Of a stretch of 64,000 nucleotides of DNA, positions 19,966 through 32,097 are shown in pieces. How positions within the stretch are numbered: the first letter of the stretch is position 1; each line of letters begins with the position of its first letter. Origin of the DNA: Platerodrilus igneus (Eukaryota > Arthropoda > Insecta > Coleoptera > Lycidae). Below the pieces are notes generated by a model that did no database searches, was not told where the DNA came from, and worked only from the letters and a program-made list of their open reading frames with translations. Location: the NCBI GenBank assembly GCA_036346225.1, contig JARFIW010001458.1, forward strand, positions 2,604,001 through 2,668,000. The letters are read 5' to 3'. Made by a program: the position numbers and the translations under genes.

Positions 19966-21887
19966 TAAAAACTTGTTCTTTGATTTTCCTCCAACTCTCT
20001 GTGTATTTAGCATCCTTGTCTGTAATATGTGGGATATGAATCATAGCAGTTGGTGTTCCTATAGTACGTTACCATGCCAAAACACTCTCACAGTTTCACT
20101 ATTTTCACCAAGAAAATTTAAAATTAAGGTTTCGCAACTTTAGTTACTGTATTTCTACACACATACGCTGCTACTATAAATTTTGCACCCTAAAAATTGC
20201 CTCATGATTATTTCTTTCGGCTAAGTCTAGAAACGCATCGTGTTATATCCGGGTATCATTTATTTTGAGTATCCGATCTACTTGTTAACAAATTGTTTCC
20301 CGTTTTTTATTCAATCGTTTCAAAAATGCCGAAAATATAAATTATATTAAAAGCGTTTGTTTTTAAATCTAGGTTGATAATAGCAGTTTCATATAACTTA
20401 ACTATTTTTTGACTGACACATCTGATTTGATTTGGAATTCCATGTAGCGTCTCTTATAAGAACACCGTGTCTTGGGGTATTTTGAGAAATATCGAATAGG
20501 TTTGCACGTGGCGTCCTAAAGACGACGGTTATCCTTGACGTTCCATTAATTGTTTGTTCGTTAATAACCTTTGCTTCATCAGCCGCTTTTGCAAGTAGCC
20601 CTGCAGGTCTCTTAGGTTTTTTAAAGAGCTTTATTCGATTATCTATGTATTTGTGTTAGAAATTCACTACTTTTTAAGACGAATATTACACGTAAAAATT
20701 TTAAATATTTTTATTACACCATATACCTTAACCAGGAAATTTAGCAAACCAAATACAAACTTTGAGTTGCTTTTACGAAAAGTCGCTTGAGGCGTACTTT
20801 TTCTCTGTACGTCTATTTTTAAATTTTCTCTTTATCATCTTATAAATAAGGCTTCAAGAATTTTACCAAATTTTACGCTTTAAGTTCTACTCTTGCTCAT
20901 GCTCTTCTTTCTAAGTGTGTGTCCACGATGTTCGCTCGGAAGACTAGATAAACTGCAGGAACTAATTTTTTATAGAAAACCGCTTTTGAAGCGTAAACGC
21001 GCTGCTCTGTGTCTATTTAAATGTTTTATTTACCGTCTTAAGAGCAAGGCCGCAGTAATCAGCCTTATTCTCTCTACACAAGCGCTTTGAGTCGTTAATA
21101 TTAGGATCACGTCAAGTTAGCAGCTCTTCTAATTTTGTTCCAAGGCATCAAAATTGATGGCTCAGGAAATTAATTTTGTGCTTTAAATGATTAGTGGATC
21201 TTGAACAAATCCAACGCGTAAACGGCCAACACAGTATACGTATACTTCAACAGTTAACAATTCCTATCTACAATAATTTAGTTACTGTCCAAAATTTTTG
21301 TAGGCTGTTTCTGGTAGGCAAAAGCCCTGTTAAAAATTAAAAAGAACCTTATGGGAAAGCCAATTACCTATTTCAGATTTCTACATACTATTTGGCAATA
21401 TATAATATAATCAGCTATAAGGTTACTATTGTATGTGGTCTGAAGTTGACAGAAGTAAGGGTTCTAATTTAATGCTATCCATTTAATTTGCTCATATTAT
21501 AGAGCTCCCAGATACATTTTGCTGTCAGGTGCATACGGAGGGGGCACTGCCGACGTCATTTAGAGTGAAGCAAGAATAATCTAAACAATTAAATATTTTT
21601 GCTCGCAAGACTGGAATAATATGATTCTAATAACAGTTGCTATAGAAGAAAGATAGGATCAGAATTATAAATAAGTATAATTACTTCTTCTGAAATTATC
21701 TCTCAACAAAGATCTGCATTTTTCTTCTACTATACGAACATATTCAAGTCACAAGCACTATAGACACAAAGCGTTAAATATTAAGATAACTTCCAAGTAA
21801 AAGGACTCTGACCGATTTTCAATTTCCAAAAATTTTGACTTCGTAACATATTACAGCATACAGCTTATTGCAGAAGACTATGGCGTT

Positions 21888-21914
21888 TTCTTCTTCTTCT
21901 TCTTCTTCTTCTAA
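21888..21914. repeat. (TTC)n microsatellite
   Basis: About nine TTC units. Confidence 0.9.
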
Positions 21915-22412
21915 AGTATGGCAGTGTATCATTGCTCACTAAGTGATTCGCAAATTGAATAAAATTTGTGTTCACCATTTTGTTTCGTTATATTCATTTT
22001 CCTACTTCAAAATATTTCAGTACAATTCTTTAATAAATAGATATTATTTGATTACTAGTTACGTTTCATTTCGTAGTTTGAATATTTTCTGTATTTTACA
22101 CTCCCTATACCCTATTCCAATAAATGGTTGCTTTCACGTTTGATAAATTTCTCAATCATATGAGCCGCTTATGATACGTTGGCGTTCCATATTTATTGTA
22201 GTTAAACGACCTAGTGTGATTATAATTCTAATTAGATAAAGCGGCTGGGTCACTCTTTAATGCTGGAAATATGCTGAAGGTTGTTGCTATTCTATAATGG
22301 ATTTTCCGTAATTATTTGGTTATGAATATTTACATCCCAATCTGGCAGTTACTAAATTCTTATGATGAAAATTTGCTTCTTCATTATGTAAGTGATAGGA
22401 AATTAAAAAGCA

Positions 22413-23879
22413 ATGTTCCTTGTTAAAAACGTTTGCTTTAAATTTCGTGCTTCCTATTGTATCGGGTTTGTTCCCTTTTCAATTTTTAATCAGAAGATTA
22501 TGGGTTCTTCGGAATCCCGTAATGGTTATTTGGCATGTATGCTAAATTTGCTTCTTCGTCTTTCGGAACCTCTTTCTGAAGAGAAACGTCTACGCCTGTT
22601 CCAGAGTCCCCCTTTTCTATCAAACGTTCTTAGGCCTCACCCCTATTACTTCGATAATCCAGCTTCTATCCTGGCATCAACAGCCTGAGACGACCAAAAT
22701 TTCAGCGGAACGTTGTCAAACTCTCATACAACCACAAAACTATTAGAACCTACGTTGGCTTATAAACCCGAGTTTACTATTACTTCTCCGTCTGCATATA
22801 TTTATCCTTAATATAGACGTGCTTAAAGACTTCATTGCTATGGTTGCGGGCATAAGGGAGCTACTCGACACAACTATCCAAACTGTCAAAATCCTTTAAA
22901 CCGTCGGTAGGGTTTTCGGAACGGATCGTCGGCCCAATAGCTTTATTGACCTCAGATTCTGCTTTTCCTGGTCCTAACGATAAATCCCACATCGTCTTAA
23001 ATTTTATGTATGCGAATGTGCGTAGCGCGAAAGTCCATATCTATTCGTGTTATCGTTTTAAAATCCGTTGCCATCCCCAAACCAATCTTGTTGAACATGT
23101 TAACCGCACCCTCAAGATCATGCTGGCTTCCTATATCCGTGGCAACTAAAGGCGCTGGGACGTCATCCTTCCACAAGTTTCCTACGCCATCTGATCATCT
23201 TTGAGATCATTGGTTGTACTTTTTTCTCTGCCCTATTTGGTTGTGAACATATCCTCTCCGCCGATTATTTCGGACAACAGTTCGAGGTAAAGGTCATGTA
23301 TATCCCTAATACCGAACACTTTAAAGATATCGGCTCCCATGTTCTCAAGAAACAATCCGCTGCCTACCGTAACACCCATAACCGTTATAACCTCCGTCGA
23401 CGACGTGTTTCCTTCCATTTAGACAATTTCATTTGACGTTGTAATTTCGCTTTGTCCGACGTTTTACGTCATTACAATGCTAAGTTCTCTCCCAAATTTC
23501 TTGGTCCTTTCTCCATCGGTAAAGTTGTTTTTCCTTGGATCTATAAACTGACCGATCCTTCCAGTGCCAAGAGCAGCTGGCACGTCTAACATCTCATACC
23601 TTGCCCATCGCGGTAATTCTAATGCCCCTGAACTCGATTCGCTTTCCTGCTAGCAGCGCAAACATTATAAACCCCATTCCTAGTCCTTGCGCCCCCGAAT
23701 CCTTACATCAATTATTGCTTTCATTTTAATCTGACTTCTGGATTCTGCGCTTTTCTTATTATTTCCTTACTTTATTAGTCTGGGTTTTTTCTAATCGTTC
23801 CGCCCCCATACTCACCCCACCACGTGTGGAACCAGATCAGAATATTCCCACGGTACGACCTGCTCGTCGTAAAAGATGA
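22413..23879 (+). pseudogene. Ty3/Gypsy element B: Gag end joined to integrase end
   Basis: From 22500 the frame reads ESRNGYLACMLNLLLRLSEP followed by SEEKRLRLFQS, matching the Gag segment in which insect Gypsy elements have a xxAxMxxLFxRLxxPxSE(E/A)xKxR pattern. At about 22842 a zinc knuckle CYGCGHKGATRHNYPNC appears (C-x2-C-x-x-x-G-x5-N-x3-C form, with H/Y substitution). At about 23078 integrase begins abruptly at HPQTNLVEHVNRTLK, which contains the catalytic Glu of the DDE core. WDVILPQVSYAI and, near 23440-23590, the carboxy-terminal domain (NFALSD, AKFSPKFLGPFSIGK, WHV) follow. The frame of the last segment ends at RPARRKR with the stop at 23877-23879. Protease, RT, RNase H and most of the integrase core are missing between knuckle and integrase. 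Several frameshifts and stops are present. Confidence 0.75.
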
Positions 23880-24022
23880 CTAAAGCGGTTCAACACACAT
23901 ATACATACACGCACATGCATATATACACGCACGCGCACACACACACAAAACACGCACACACAGACATACACACCCGCACATACACCCGCACACTCACCCA
24001 TACATTCGGTTTCGGTTTTGTT
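23880..24022. repeat. Imperfect CA-rich microsatellite
   Basis: From about 23897 to 24003 the sequence is built from CACA, CATA and CACG units, directly after the end of the Gypsy pol relic. Confidence 0.85.
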
Positions 24023-24460
24023 TTTTGTGCTGTTCCTTAGAGTTTTTTATTCTAGTTTTGCTTCTTCCGTTACCTTTGCCCCACATTCCCGTTTCTTTTC
24101 TTTCGATGGTTCTCATACCAACTTTATTAAATTTTTCGATCCACTTCCTGTGTTCTGAGCTTTCTAAACCTCTCTTGTTTTTCTTGGGAATACACGACTT
24201 AGTCGACTTTTCAGTGCAGTTAACTATTTTTTTTCACGGTTATTCGTTTAATACGATTCTTGTTACCACGGCATTCTCGCCGCTTCCTTGCATACTTTGG
24301 GGCTTGACAGTTATTGTCTAGTTTGGGCTTGTACTGCTGGTTTTCCTCGTCATTCCCTTTCTTAATTTTTGTTTTTTTGCGAGAAGCAAATTTTTTTTTG
24401 AGATTGAAAACTTTACTATTTCTTTACTAAGGATATTCATCATCCGATGACTTTTTGCAG
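24023..24460. other. No recognisable feature
   Basis: Pyrimidine-rich sequence with a 98-codon plus-strand frame (24025-24321) of hydrophobic, low-information composition. It may be 3' untranslated sequence of element B, but nothing proves it. Confidence 0.35.
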
Positions 24461-24465
24461 TGGCA

Positions 24466-24685
24466 TGAAAGTCTCTAATGTACAACTGGCTATATCTAAT
24501 GTAGGAGAGCGATTAGTTTTGTGTTAGGTAAAAGCCAATGAAGGAATAACAGTTCGAGTTGATACGTACGGAATCGTACAGGTTAGGAGTTAATTATGTA
24601 AAAATCAGCGTGGTACTTAATAATTTATACAATAGATTTGTCATTTACATATCTAATAAATTACACTACTAAAGGCATTAAAATG
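24466..24685 (-). repeat. BEL/Pao 3' LTR remnant
   Basis: This shares long phrases with 33646-33868, for example CATTTACATATCTAATAAAT at 24641 and 33830 and GTGGTACTTAATAATTT at 24610 and 33798. On the minus strand it lies just downstream of the end of pol, as a 3' LTR should. Confidence 0.65.
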
Positions 24686-24796
24686 GCAATAAAAATGGAT
24701 ACACTTATTTACTGAAAATCTGTAAATATGTTCATGGCTACTGAAATGTATTTACACCTAAGCAAGAAAGCTTATAAACTAATTATCTACTCCCAC

Positions 24797-24801
24797 AAGA
24801 A

Positions 24802-24839
<38 letters not shown>

Positions 24840-24840
24840 C
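24797..24840. repeat. (GA)n microsatellite
   Basis: GA-rich run with a few A insertions. It lies between the end of the BEL pol relic and the LTR, where a polypurine or polypyrimidine stretch could have expanded. Confidence 0.85.
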
Positions 24841-24844
24841 AAAG

Positions 24845-25950
24845 TTTGACTAAAGGTCACTTAAAACAATTAGTCGTTCTTACTAATACGGCACGAGAAA
24901 TAACGTCTGTACCTGGGTACAGCTCTTCAATTCGATTTAACCCCCAACACAAGGGAAACGCCTTCTCATATTATATAAAAACTAGCATTCCCACCTTTAG
25001 TTATGACTTGTATGAATGCCATTTCACCTTTTGTTGCAATGTATGCAGATATTCAAGATACCGTTTTTTTTCTAAAAGAATTGTTGTAGACGCCGAATAA
25101 GTGGCTAACAATTAAGATGCGTCAGCTTTGTGTCTGCGAGATCTGTATCTGGTATGGCGGATACATGTTTGACATTGAGAAAATGACTGGGAGCTAAATA
25201 TGAAAAATATGTTGGATTACTACTAATTGGACAGAGTAATCTAGAGTTCAAAATCGCTTCAATCTGAACTACGACGGTAATAAATTCTACATACAATAAT
25301 ATTTGATTACTAATTGACCTGGTCAAGTGGGATTTCACTAACTTGGTGCCAGCGTCCCACAAACCGTCAAAGTAAGGAGAGACTAAAAGCAAGATTGATA
25401 AATTCTTATTCTGCTGATTGTTTCATCAGTTGCGACAATTTCTTGACTGCTCCGCCAAAAATGGTTTCAAAATCGCTGTGTATTTGCACACATTTGCTTC
25501 TGTGTGCTACAAAACGTCGTAGCGCTGTTGATAAACTAGAGACTAATTCTAAATGTATAGCTTCAGTGCTAAAATAAACAAACAAATACATGTAAGCCTT
25601 TAATAATTTAACACCTTCAACACGACTCTTAGAGATTGAAAACGGACTTCCACACCGGTATAAAGGAATGATTCGCTAGGACTGATTATGGGTATATGAA
25701 GATCATCCTTGAAAGGAGCAAATGTAGCAGATCTTGTACGGAAACAGAGAATGCAAATTTTAAAACATTTGTGAATAGCTCACTTTGAAGAAAATACACA
25801 AAAAGTTTGAACTAGTAAACAATTGATAGTTTCAACACATAGGTGTAACTGCATCTTGTGATAATCAAAAATTATAAGTTCAGCTAAATGATGAGAACGT
25901 AGCAGCTAAATAGGGAATTTTGCATCATATGGTAAATCTGAATTTCTCAG
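24845..25950 (-). pseudogene. BEL/Pao integrase remnant
   Basis: Read on the minus strand, about 25950-25700 holds the zinc-binding H2C2-like region (LPYDAKFPI, FDYHKMQLH, and a later C-x-L-C with CILCFRTRS). At about 25591-25406 the core reads FSTEAIHLELVSSLSTALRR, then VQIHSDFETIFGG, the strand and loop of the second catalytic Asp. In functional relatives that loop is S-D-N-G-T-N-F, so it is altered here. At 25392-25105 follow FDGLWDAGTKLVKSHL and QIEAILNSRLLCPIS, which include the catalytic Glu helix (IEAILNSR). About 24980-24850 contains GTDVISRAVLVRT, the closing segment of BEL pol. Stops and frameshifts separate the pieces. Confidence 0.8.
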
Positions 25951-26053
25951 TCGACCGCACAACTTCAAGAAACCACGACTGTGAGGAAAAGAACTGAGAC
26001 TACGAAGTTGCTGGATGCATAATTTACCATTACAAATATTTTAAATGTCTTTA

Positions 26054-26845
26054 TCAAAAACTTTTGTTTGCGTACTTTTGATTAACAGATGAAGTGCATC
26101 CTGTTTGTTGATGTATTGAAATATTTTCCACCAATTTGAACCGAGTTATCTTGGGAACTTGTAGATTGTGGATAAAATGACAAACATATGTAATTATTCT
26201 TAAGATTTTCTGGAGATCTAGCCATTTTATTAACAACAAATTAAAAAATTGTCTAATACGACAACATTCAACGAAAGTGTAGGCTTTTCAATTTGCATAT
26301 ATGACGAATTAATAAGACTAGGCTCAGTATTCACTGGCAACTGATCTTCTTAAAGTTTTAGCCATGACCTGTCCACCATAATTTAGTAGCACATAGTACA
26401 GGAGATGCACAATGCTATATTGCCTTACGATTTTATATGACACCAGGACGTAGGTGAAACTCGTTCTTAAATATGCGAGATGCAATTGCTCACAAAAGGT
26501 TTCCAATTGTATGATAACGAACGAATCTAAGACAATGTAGCTGTGGAATCCAACCACACAAAAATTTCATCAAATGATAAGCGATTCTCATAACTAATTT
26601 TAACAAATCCCCTTGATAAAAGAACTGCAGCGCAGAGCTCCAATCTAGGCAATAAAATGCGATTTGCATGTGCAACTTTGAATTTTGCACATACAAAGGA
26701 AACTTAATACTGCCATTCTCGTCAGAATAACAAAAGTAAACCACAGCAGCATAACTTGTTTCCGATGCGTCACAAAATGTGTGTATTTGTAGCTTACCAT
26801 TGTTTTGTACAACAATCTAACGTGGGCTTTTATCGGAAGATGCAA
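26054..26845 (-). pseudogene. BEL/Pao RNase H remnant
   Basis: A frame at about 26780-26680 reads IHTFCDASETSYAAVVYF. This is the first catalytic Asp motif of BEL/Pao RNase H (F-x-D-A-S-x-x-x-Y-A-A-V-x-Y). Downstream pieces include DSTATLS (second acidic region), WLKL next to EDQLPVN (the conserved G-P-x-W-L region, partly lost) and, near 26180, HFIHNLQVPK. Several short open frames cover the span (26845-26645, 26744-26490, 26557-26324, 26239-26054) because of frameshifts. Confidence 0.75.
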
Positions 26846-26999
26846 GCAAATTTTGGCTGAAACTTTCTCATTTTTAAATAATATTTACAGGAATCCATTA
26901 ATGCTGAATGAGATGTTTTGCAAATAATACAAGTGGTGATAGTAAACCAAATAAATCAAAAATCCGGTCGATTTCTAAACCAAGTTCCTTTTTGTGCAA

Positions 27000-28250
27000 G
27001 AGCGTTCAATAACATTAATACAAGAATCACTTTGATCTACAACGGGTTGCCATTGTAAACCTAATATTTTTGTGACACATTGATTGTATCTTCGAATGCC
27101 TACTCTTGTTGATAATATAGATCCTTTGGCAATTTTTCTAGAGCGGTAGCAATGTTGCTATTCCATTTGCGTAGCACAAAACCATCCGATTTGCAAAGTT
27201 GATTGAGTTCGACAGACTAACATCTAGTAAGCAAGCGATCAACATATGTATATAACGATAAAACCTTTGATGCGAGAAGGAAACGAGATTGTTTTAGATG
27301 AGCAAGTTCTCGCAATGCTAAAAATGGGGTTGATGTAACCCCATAAATTACTGCAATTTAAGCGATAATCCAAAAGTGTTTCTTAGGAATGAAACCTCCC
27401 AGCTATTCTTTTGTGGTCACGATGACTTGCCCAAACTAATATTTATCTGTACATATGTTTAATGTCTGTAGTCGACACTACATCATGCAACGAAAATGTA
27501 CCGATAACGCAACAATCTCCTACTGAAGTAAAGGACCAGTCAACAAATGTTTATTTGACGAATTTCGTCCAGGGGTTGACGCTGAGATATCAAAAACGGC
27601 ATGAAGTTTTGTGGTAATATTCTCAGGTTTAACAACTTAATGATAAGATATATAACACACCGACGAATTCTAGGAATCAATGACCTTAGACCTAATGACC
27701 TATGTTAGCACCATCTATAGAGTCTTGCATGAATTTTCTGTATGAATCATATAAGTCTAACTGTTTTTACAGGCGACGTTCCAACGAAATAAGTCTGTGA
27801 AATGCAACTTCACGAGAATTAGTGAAATGTGGTTCCGAGCCTTTTAACGGCAAGGAAACAACAAAACGAAGAATTTTATCCTTTGAATGGTTTTCCACAA
27901 AATGCTTTTTACAAGACTTCTCATCAGGGGACATCCTGTTTGAATCTAGTATGTGTTCCAGTTCCGAAAGGCAACAAACGTTCAATTCTAATGGTTCAGT
28001 GACAGGGCATAACGATATTCACACAGTCCCTGGAGAAAACGCCCTTCTCTGTTAGAATCTATCCAAATGTTATGTTAAGTGCAACAGCTTCAAAAGTATG
28101 ACCTCTGCAAGTTACAGTCGATGAACAATAAGCAACCACGTCTACTCCTAATAAGATGTCAACAGTGCCAGGTTTATGGTTTATAAAATTGCGGATCAGC
28201 TAATTCTAAATCTTTTGTATACGACTATACAGATGTATAATTAAAACGCA
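27000..28250 (-). pseudogene. BEL/Pao protease and reverse transcriptase remnant
   Basis: At about 28190-28110 the reading PGTVDILLGVDVVAY fits the BEL aspartic-protease end (V-D-I-L-I-G-x-D). At 27985-27767 lies LSELEHILDSNRMSPDEKSC with KHFVENHSKD and, in frame, REVAFHRLISLERRL. This is the entry of the RT domain in BEL/Pao (E-x-x-C-E-x-H-F ... R-x-x-A-x-x-R-(L/F)-x-x-L-E-R-R-L). Around 27300-27100 follow FLASKVLSLYTYVDRLL and KWNSNIATALEKLPKDLYY. The YVDD active site reads YVDR at 27246-27235, so the polymerase could not work even without the stops. RNA-templated DNA synthesis would have been its role. Confidence 0.8.
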
Positions 28251-28259
28251 CGGATCAGA

Positions 28260-29837
28260 CAGAAACAAAATGGACAATAAAGTAAGGACACACAAAAATC
28301 ACGCTTACGTATAAAAAGGCAAAAGAAATATAGAAATACCGGGCTAACTACAAACCTGGAGAGTGGGATGGTTCCCATAAACAAGACAGTACATCGCCAT
28401 CGGGTTATTATTTATGATGAAAATAAAAATTTTATTTAAACAAGCAAAAAATAAATAAAAAGTCACTATTTAGAAAAAGCAATTACACTCTATGGACAAA
28501 TTCGATAATTGATCCACGAGGTGCGCATTTCGTAGCGTACTCCATAGTAATAAAAATAAGGTTTAGAGTTTCTCAACAGTAAGCGTGTTTAGTTCAAAGT
28601 GTATTAAATGTGGAACCAACCATTTCTACTAAATATTTTAAAAAGCAGCGGGAAACACTAGCGAAGCTAGTTTTTAAACGGGTTTTAAACTGTTTCCGCC
28701 TGTCGGAATGATGTTACTTGAGTATATGCATGACGACACAAAGAAAAAAAGCAAGGTCAAATACCTGCACGTACCGCGATACTTCTCTTGCAGCTAAGCT
28801 ATCGGAGTGAATCAGAAAAACATCGCCACGGTAGTCAGTAGCATACACACTGCAACAGCGATTTACATAAAAAAGCAGATGGGCCTACGCCGAAGAACAA
28901 TTGGACCTACATTAAAAACAATTTGACCTAACATAGAAGAGCTAAAAAGGTAATCTTACTAGTATTAATAATAGCATAAGAACTTACCAATGTACAGGGG
29001 ATATAGTTTACCTCAAGGAGAGTGCATTGCTCTTGAAGTAACAGAATCAACTCACTCATAATGTACATGCTAGTATAGAAAGCAGGATCAATGTGAAAGT
29101 CAAATTAGGACACGGGATGATACTCGATTCAAATATTTCGGTAAAGCATGTTAAAAGTTCACTTTTAAAGTCGCTGTAATACATTAATAGGCAACGAAAA
29201 CCGGCAAAGTCGACTAGAATTGCTTTTATTAATCACATATGTAGAAAATTTTGCTATTTAATCTTTATTACTACTCAGAATTGAAGCGAACACACTCTTT
29301 CAGAAAACGAGGATTCTAGATAACCGAGTGTATTTCCTTGTGTTATCTTAAACAATAAAGATGGATTTAAGTACTTTTACTCAAACTAAATACACTACTA
29401 ACTTTCTACAGAGTGTTGAACAAATACTATCAATTGCATTAGGATGAGTTTTACAGGAACAAATCGATTTACTAAATTTTAAAGCGTGATCAGGGCTCCT
29501 ATAACTGGTAGTTACATAAAATATCGAAACGGAAGCGTGGGGATAGTTAAAAAGGATTCTAAAACGAACGAAAATATTTAGCGGGGTACAATTGTAAGTA
29601 ACACGTTTGACCTTAAAGGTTATGAAGGTAGTTTACCACAAGTATTTGGTAATACAAAAACATCGACATCATTTTAGAGATATGTTTTTGCATAATAATG
29701 CACCTGAAATATGCAATGGCGATAGTCTTTTAACCTTTATTGCGATTTTTGACCTTTAACGACACGATTACGTTATGAAGATTTTCATAATTCCACCATC
29801 TAGAAATGCTCGAACGATTTGCGTTTTACCGAAACCA
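28260..29837. other. No recognised coding; contains a three-way-junction palindrome
   Basis: This lies between the BEL protease and gag relics. No domain is visible on either strand. It may be decayed gag or pol or an unidentified insertion. It holds the branched palindrome at 28648-28699. Confidence 0.35.
28648..28699. repeat. Branched palindrome with predicted three-way junction
   Basis: Outer stem GGAAAC (28651-28656) pairs with GTTTCC (28692-28697), extended by GC (28648-28649) with GC (28698-28699) across a one-base bulge. Inside are two hairpins: ACTAGC-GAA-GCTAGT (28657-28671) and TTTAAA-CGGGT-TTTAAA (28673-28689). Only a few bases are left unpaired. The function is unknown. Confidence 0.55.
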
Positions 29838-30520
29838 TCACAGACAGCTATCTATACTGTGGTTAACACGTACGGGATATAAACAAAGTGCTGGTGCTAG
29901 ATGTGGTAGCACACTGATTAGTTGACGACAACACAACCTTTTTTTGTACAGCACAAGATTTTTTAAAATGTAGTAATATGTTGTAAAGCTTTTTACATTT
30001 ACGAAAATTGATTTTGCTGTACAATTTCGAGCCAAATGTGTACTACAAAGAAAACTTAGCAACAATTTTTCTGATTTATAATCTCAAATCACTCTTCTAG
30101 CGATTTTTCCGCTAATTTTTGACAATGAAATAATGCACGAGAAGGGTCACATAATGAACGATTTGCGCTTGGCGATATTGCTACTAATTCTGTACACGTT
30201 TCCGAATTACTGCCAATTGTCTTGTTAGGCTAGTGTTTCTCCAGCTTGACTTTTGCATCTGGTGAGGACACTACTGCGTTACTTATTTCCAAAACTTGAA
30301 AATGCCTCGCGATGTATCGCTTCAATTGCTAGTACGTAGGAATTTCCTTCATGTATTCCAATTCAAATGTTTTTCAAAAATGAGAATCTAGTATTTTTGA
30401 CAATAAATTAAATTCGATAAAATCCAAAAAACCGACCTTTGTTTGATCAAAACCTACGAAATTTTCAACGAAGCAATTACCGAAAGCTCTAAGTTCTACT
30501 GTCAGTTAGCTTCAAACTTT
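29838..30520 (-). pseudogene. BEL/Pao Gag remnant with zinc-knuckle region
   Basis: The frame 30065-29838 reads FLCSTHLARNCTAKS. This resembles the first knuckle of BEL/Pao Gag (C-F-x-C-L-x-x-x-H-x-x-x-x-C) with its first cysteine missing. In an alternative frame just after, KCKKLYNILLHF fits the following R-C-K-K-x-H-H-x-L-L-H motif. Upstream to about 30520 the minus strand gives only short stop-ridden pieces that may be the capsid region. I am fairly confident because it sits on the correct strand between a 5' LTR-like copy and the protease. Confidence 0.55.
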
Positions 30521-30929
30521 GGTGCATTTCCGAAAGCTGATCAATAATTATTAACTACTAAACAACAAAATTCATTTCTATGAATAAGAATGGCATATGC
30601 TAATTAAAATTATGATTCGTGACGGGTAAATCTTCATCTAACGAATCAAGCAAAATACTAACCTTTCACAATTATTTAAATTTGTGTTTGTACCAGGGAT
30701 ATTATCAAACGCTTCTAAAGCTACCCTTATCTTTTGTACGCCATGATGAATCACACTAATTCTTGGTAATTAATATTACTACTATTACCAATTGCAATAT
30801 TAGACTACTGGACCGAATGCTTGGTTTCAAAACGGGATCAAAAACCTGATCATGTGATCTTAATTGCTAATAAATATTTATTTATTTTTGAACGAATCGA
30901 ATTTAATTATTCCATTCTGAGTCACTACA

Positions 30930-32065
30930 TGATTAGGGTAATTATCAAAAAAAGGTTACAAAGAAATAAAAAGACTCATTTCGCGTTTGTAGATTTAGAA
31001 AAAGCATTTGATAGGGTTATTTGGATTGTTATGTTCAGGGTTTTGCGAAAAATAGGAATCTCTCATAGGGATTGAAAAATTATTTACAGTCTATATAAAA
31101 GCCAAAGCGTAGTAATTAGATTTGATAAAATAGGAAAGGAAGCTAAGATTAGAAATGGTGTTAGACAGGGCTGTATACTATCTCCCTTGATTTTTAATGT
31201 TTATATTGAGGAAGCTTTAAACTTCGCTAGGGAGAGAAAAGAGATAGGTATTAGTGTACAGGGATAGAAAATAGACATGTTAAGTTTTGCAGATGATATA
31301 GTCATTATAGCAGAGTTTAGAAAAGAGTTAGAAGAGTTTTCAAATATTTTAGATGAGATACTACAGAGTAACTATAGAATGAGAATTAACTCAGGAAAGA
31401 CAAAGATAATGACAAGTGAGTTACGGCCTAGTTCTAAACCAAAATTAAAAATAGGTAATACCGAGTTAGAGGAAGTAGATGAATTTTGCTATTTAGGTAG
31501 TATAATTACAAAGGACGGGCGTAGCAAAAGGAATATAGTAGATAGAATAGCTCAAGCTAAAAAAATGTTTTTAAAAAAGAAAGACTTACTAATAGCTAAT
31601 AGTATTAGTTTAGATAATAGAAAAAGTTTCTTAAAGTCGCACGTATGGAGCGTTCTATTATACGGTAGTGAGACTTGGACAATTAAACAGGTAGATAAGA
31701 AAAAGATAGAAGCTTTTGAAACTTGATGTTATAGGAGAATATTAAAGATTAGTTGGACAGATAGAGTAACAAATGAGGAAGTTTATAGAAGAATAGGTGA
31801 GGAACCCCGTATGTGGAAACAATTAAAGTTCAGGAGAGATAGAATGATAGGGCACCAGTTAAAACATAAGGGACCATTTAGTAAGGTCTTAGATTATAGT
31901 ACTAAATAAAAATAGAGTAGGAAGACCTAGACAAAGTTATATTAGTCAAATTATTAGAAATTTAGGTTGTGAGGGGTATGTAGACCTTTTAGACAAGCTC
32001 AGAATAGAAAAGAATTTAAAGCTGCGTCAAACCGATCTTAAGTAAGTTCGAAAACAAATAAAAAA
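30930..32065 (+). pseudogene. LINE reverse transcriptase, 3' part
   Basis: The frame reads KTHFAFVDLEKAFDRVIW (first catalytic Asp, motif A), a stop at 31072-31075, then NGVRQGCILSPLIFNVYIEE (motif B), another stop near 31266, and SFADDIVIIAE (motif C, FADD intact, at about 31285). Next come EEVDEFCYLGSIITKDGR, the thumb segment SVLLYGSETWTI and, past a stop at 31725, RRILKISWTDRVTNEEV and RMIGHQLKH. The closing GRPRQSYISQIIRNLGCEGY ends near 32040 with an A-rich tail. This carboxy end is typical of a group of insect LINEs whose pol finishes with the IGH-x-LR and GRPR-x-x-Y motifs. The copy is 5' truncated. It lies inside the BEL/Pao span on the opposite strand. Confidence 0.85.
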
Positions 32066-32097
32066 AAAACAAATAAATAAAAATCAGTTAACTAAAT

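Larger units (their letters stand above)
18170..22412. other. Mostly unassignable AT-rich DNA
   Basis: No coding domain is recognised over about 4.2 kb. The named exceptions are a tRNA-like SINE head (19886-19965), a short ATG frame of 41 codons at 18547-18669 (MSQKFCWLVLKDDVIEYLNC...; no family recognised) and a (TTC)n microsatellite at 21888-21914. Confidence 0.4.

Noticed and set aside
27905..27935. CTGATGA on the minus strand as a third hammerhead
   Set aside because: No GAAA with a stem II follows. The sequence is coding relic of BEL pol.
28648..28699. Parvovirus-like T-shaped terminal repeat
   Set aside because: The shape is reminiscent, but the outer stem is only about eight pairs and no viral replication or capsid gene relic is nearby.
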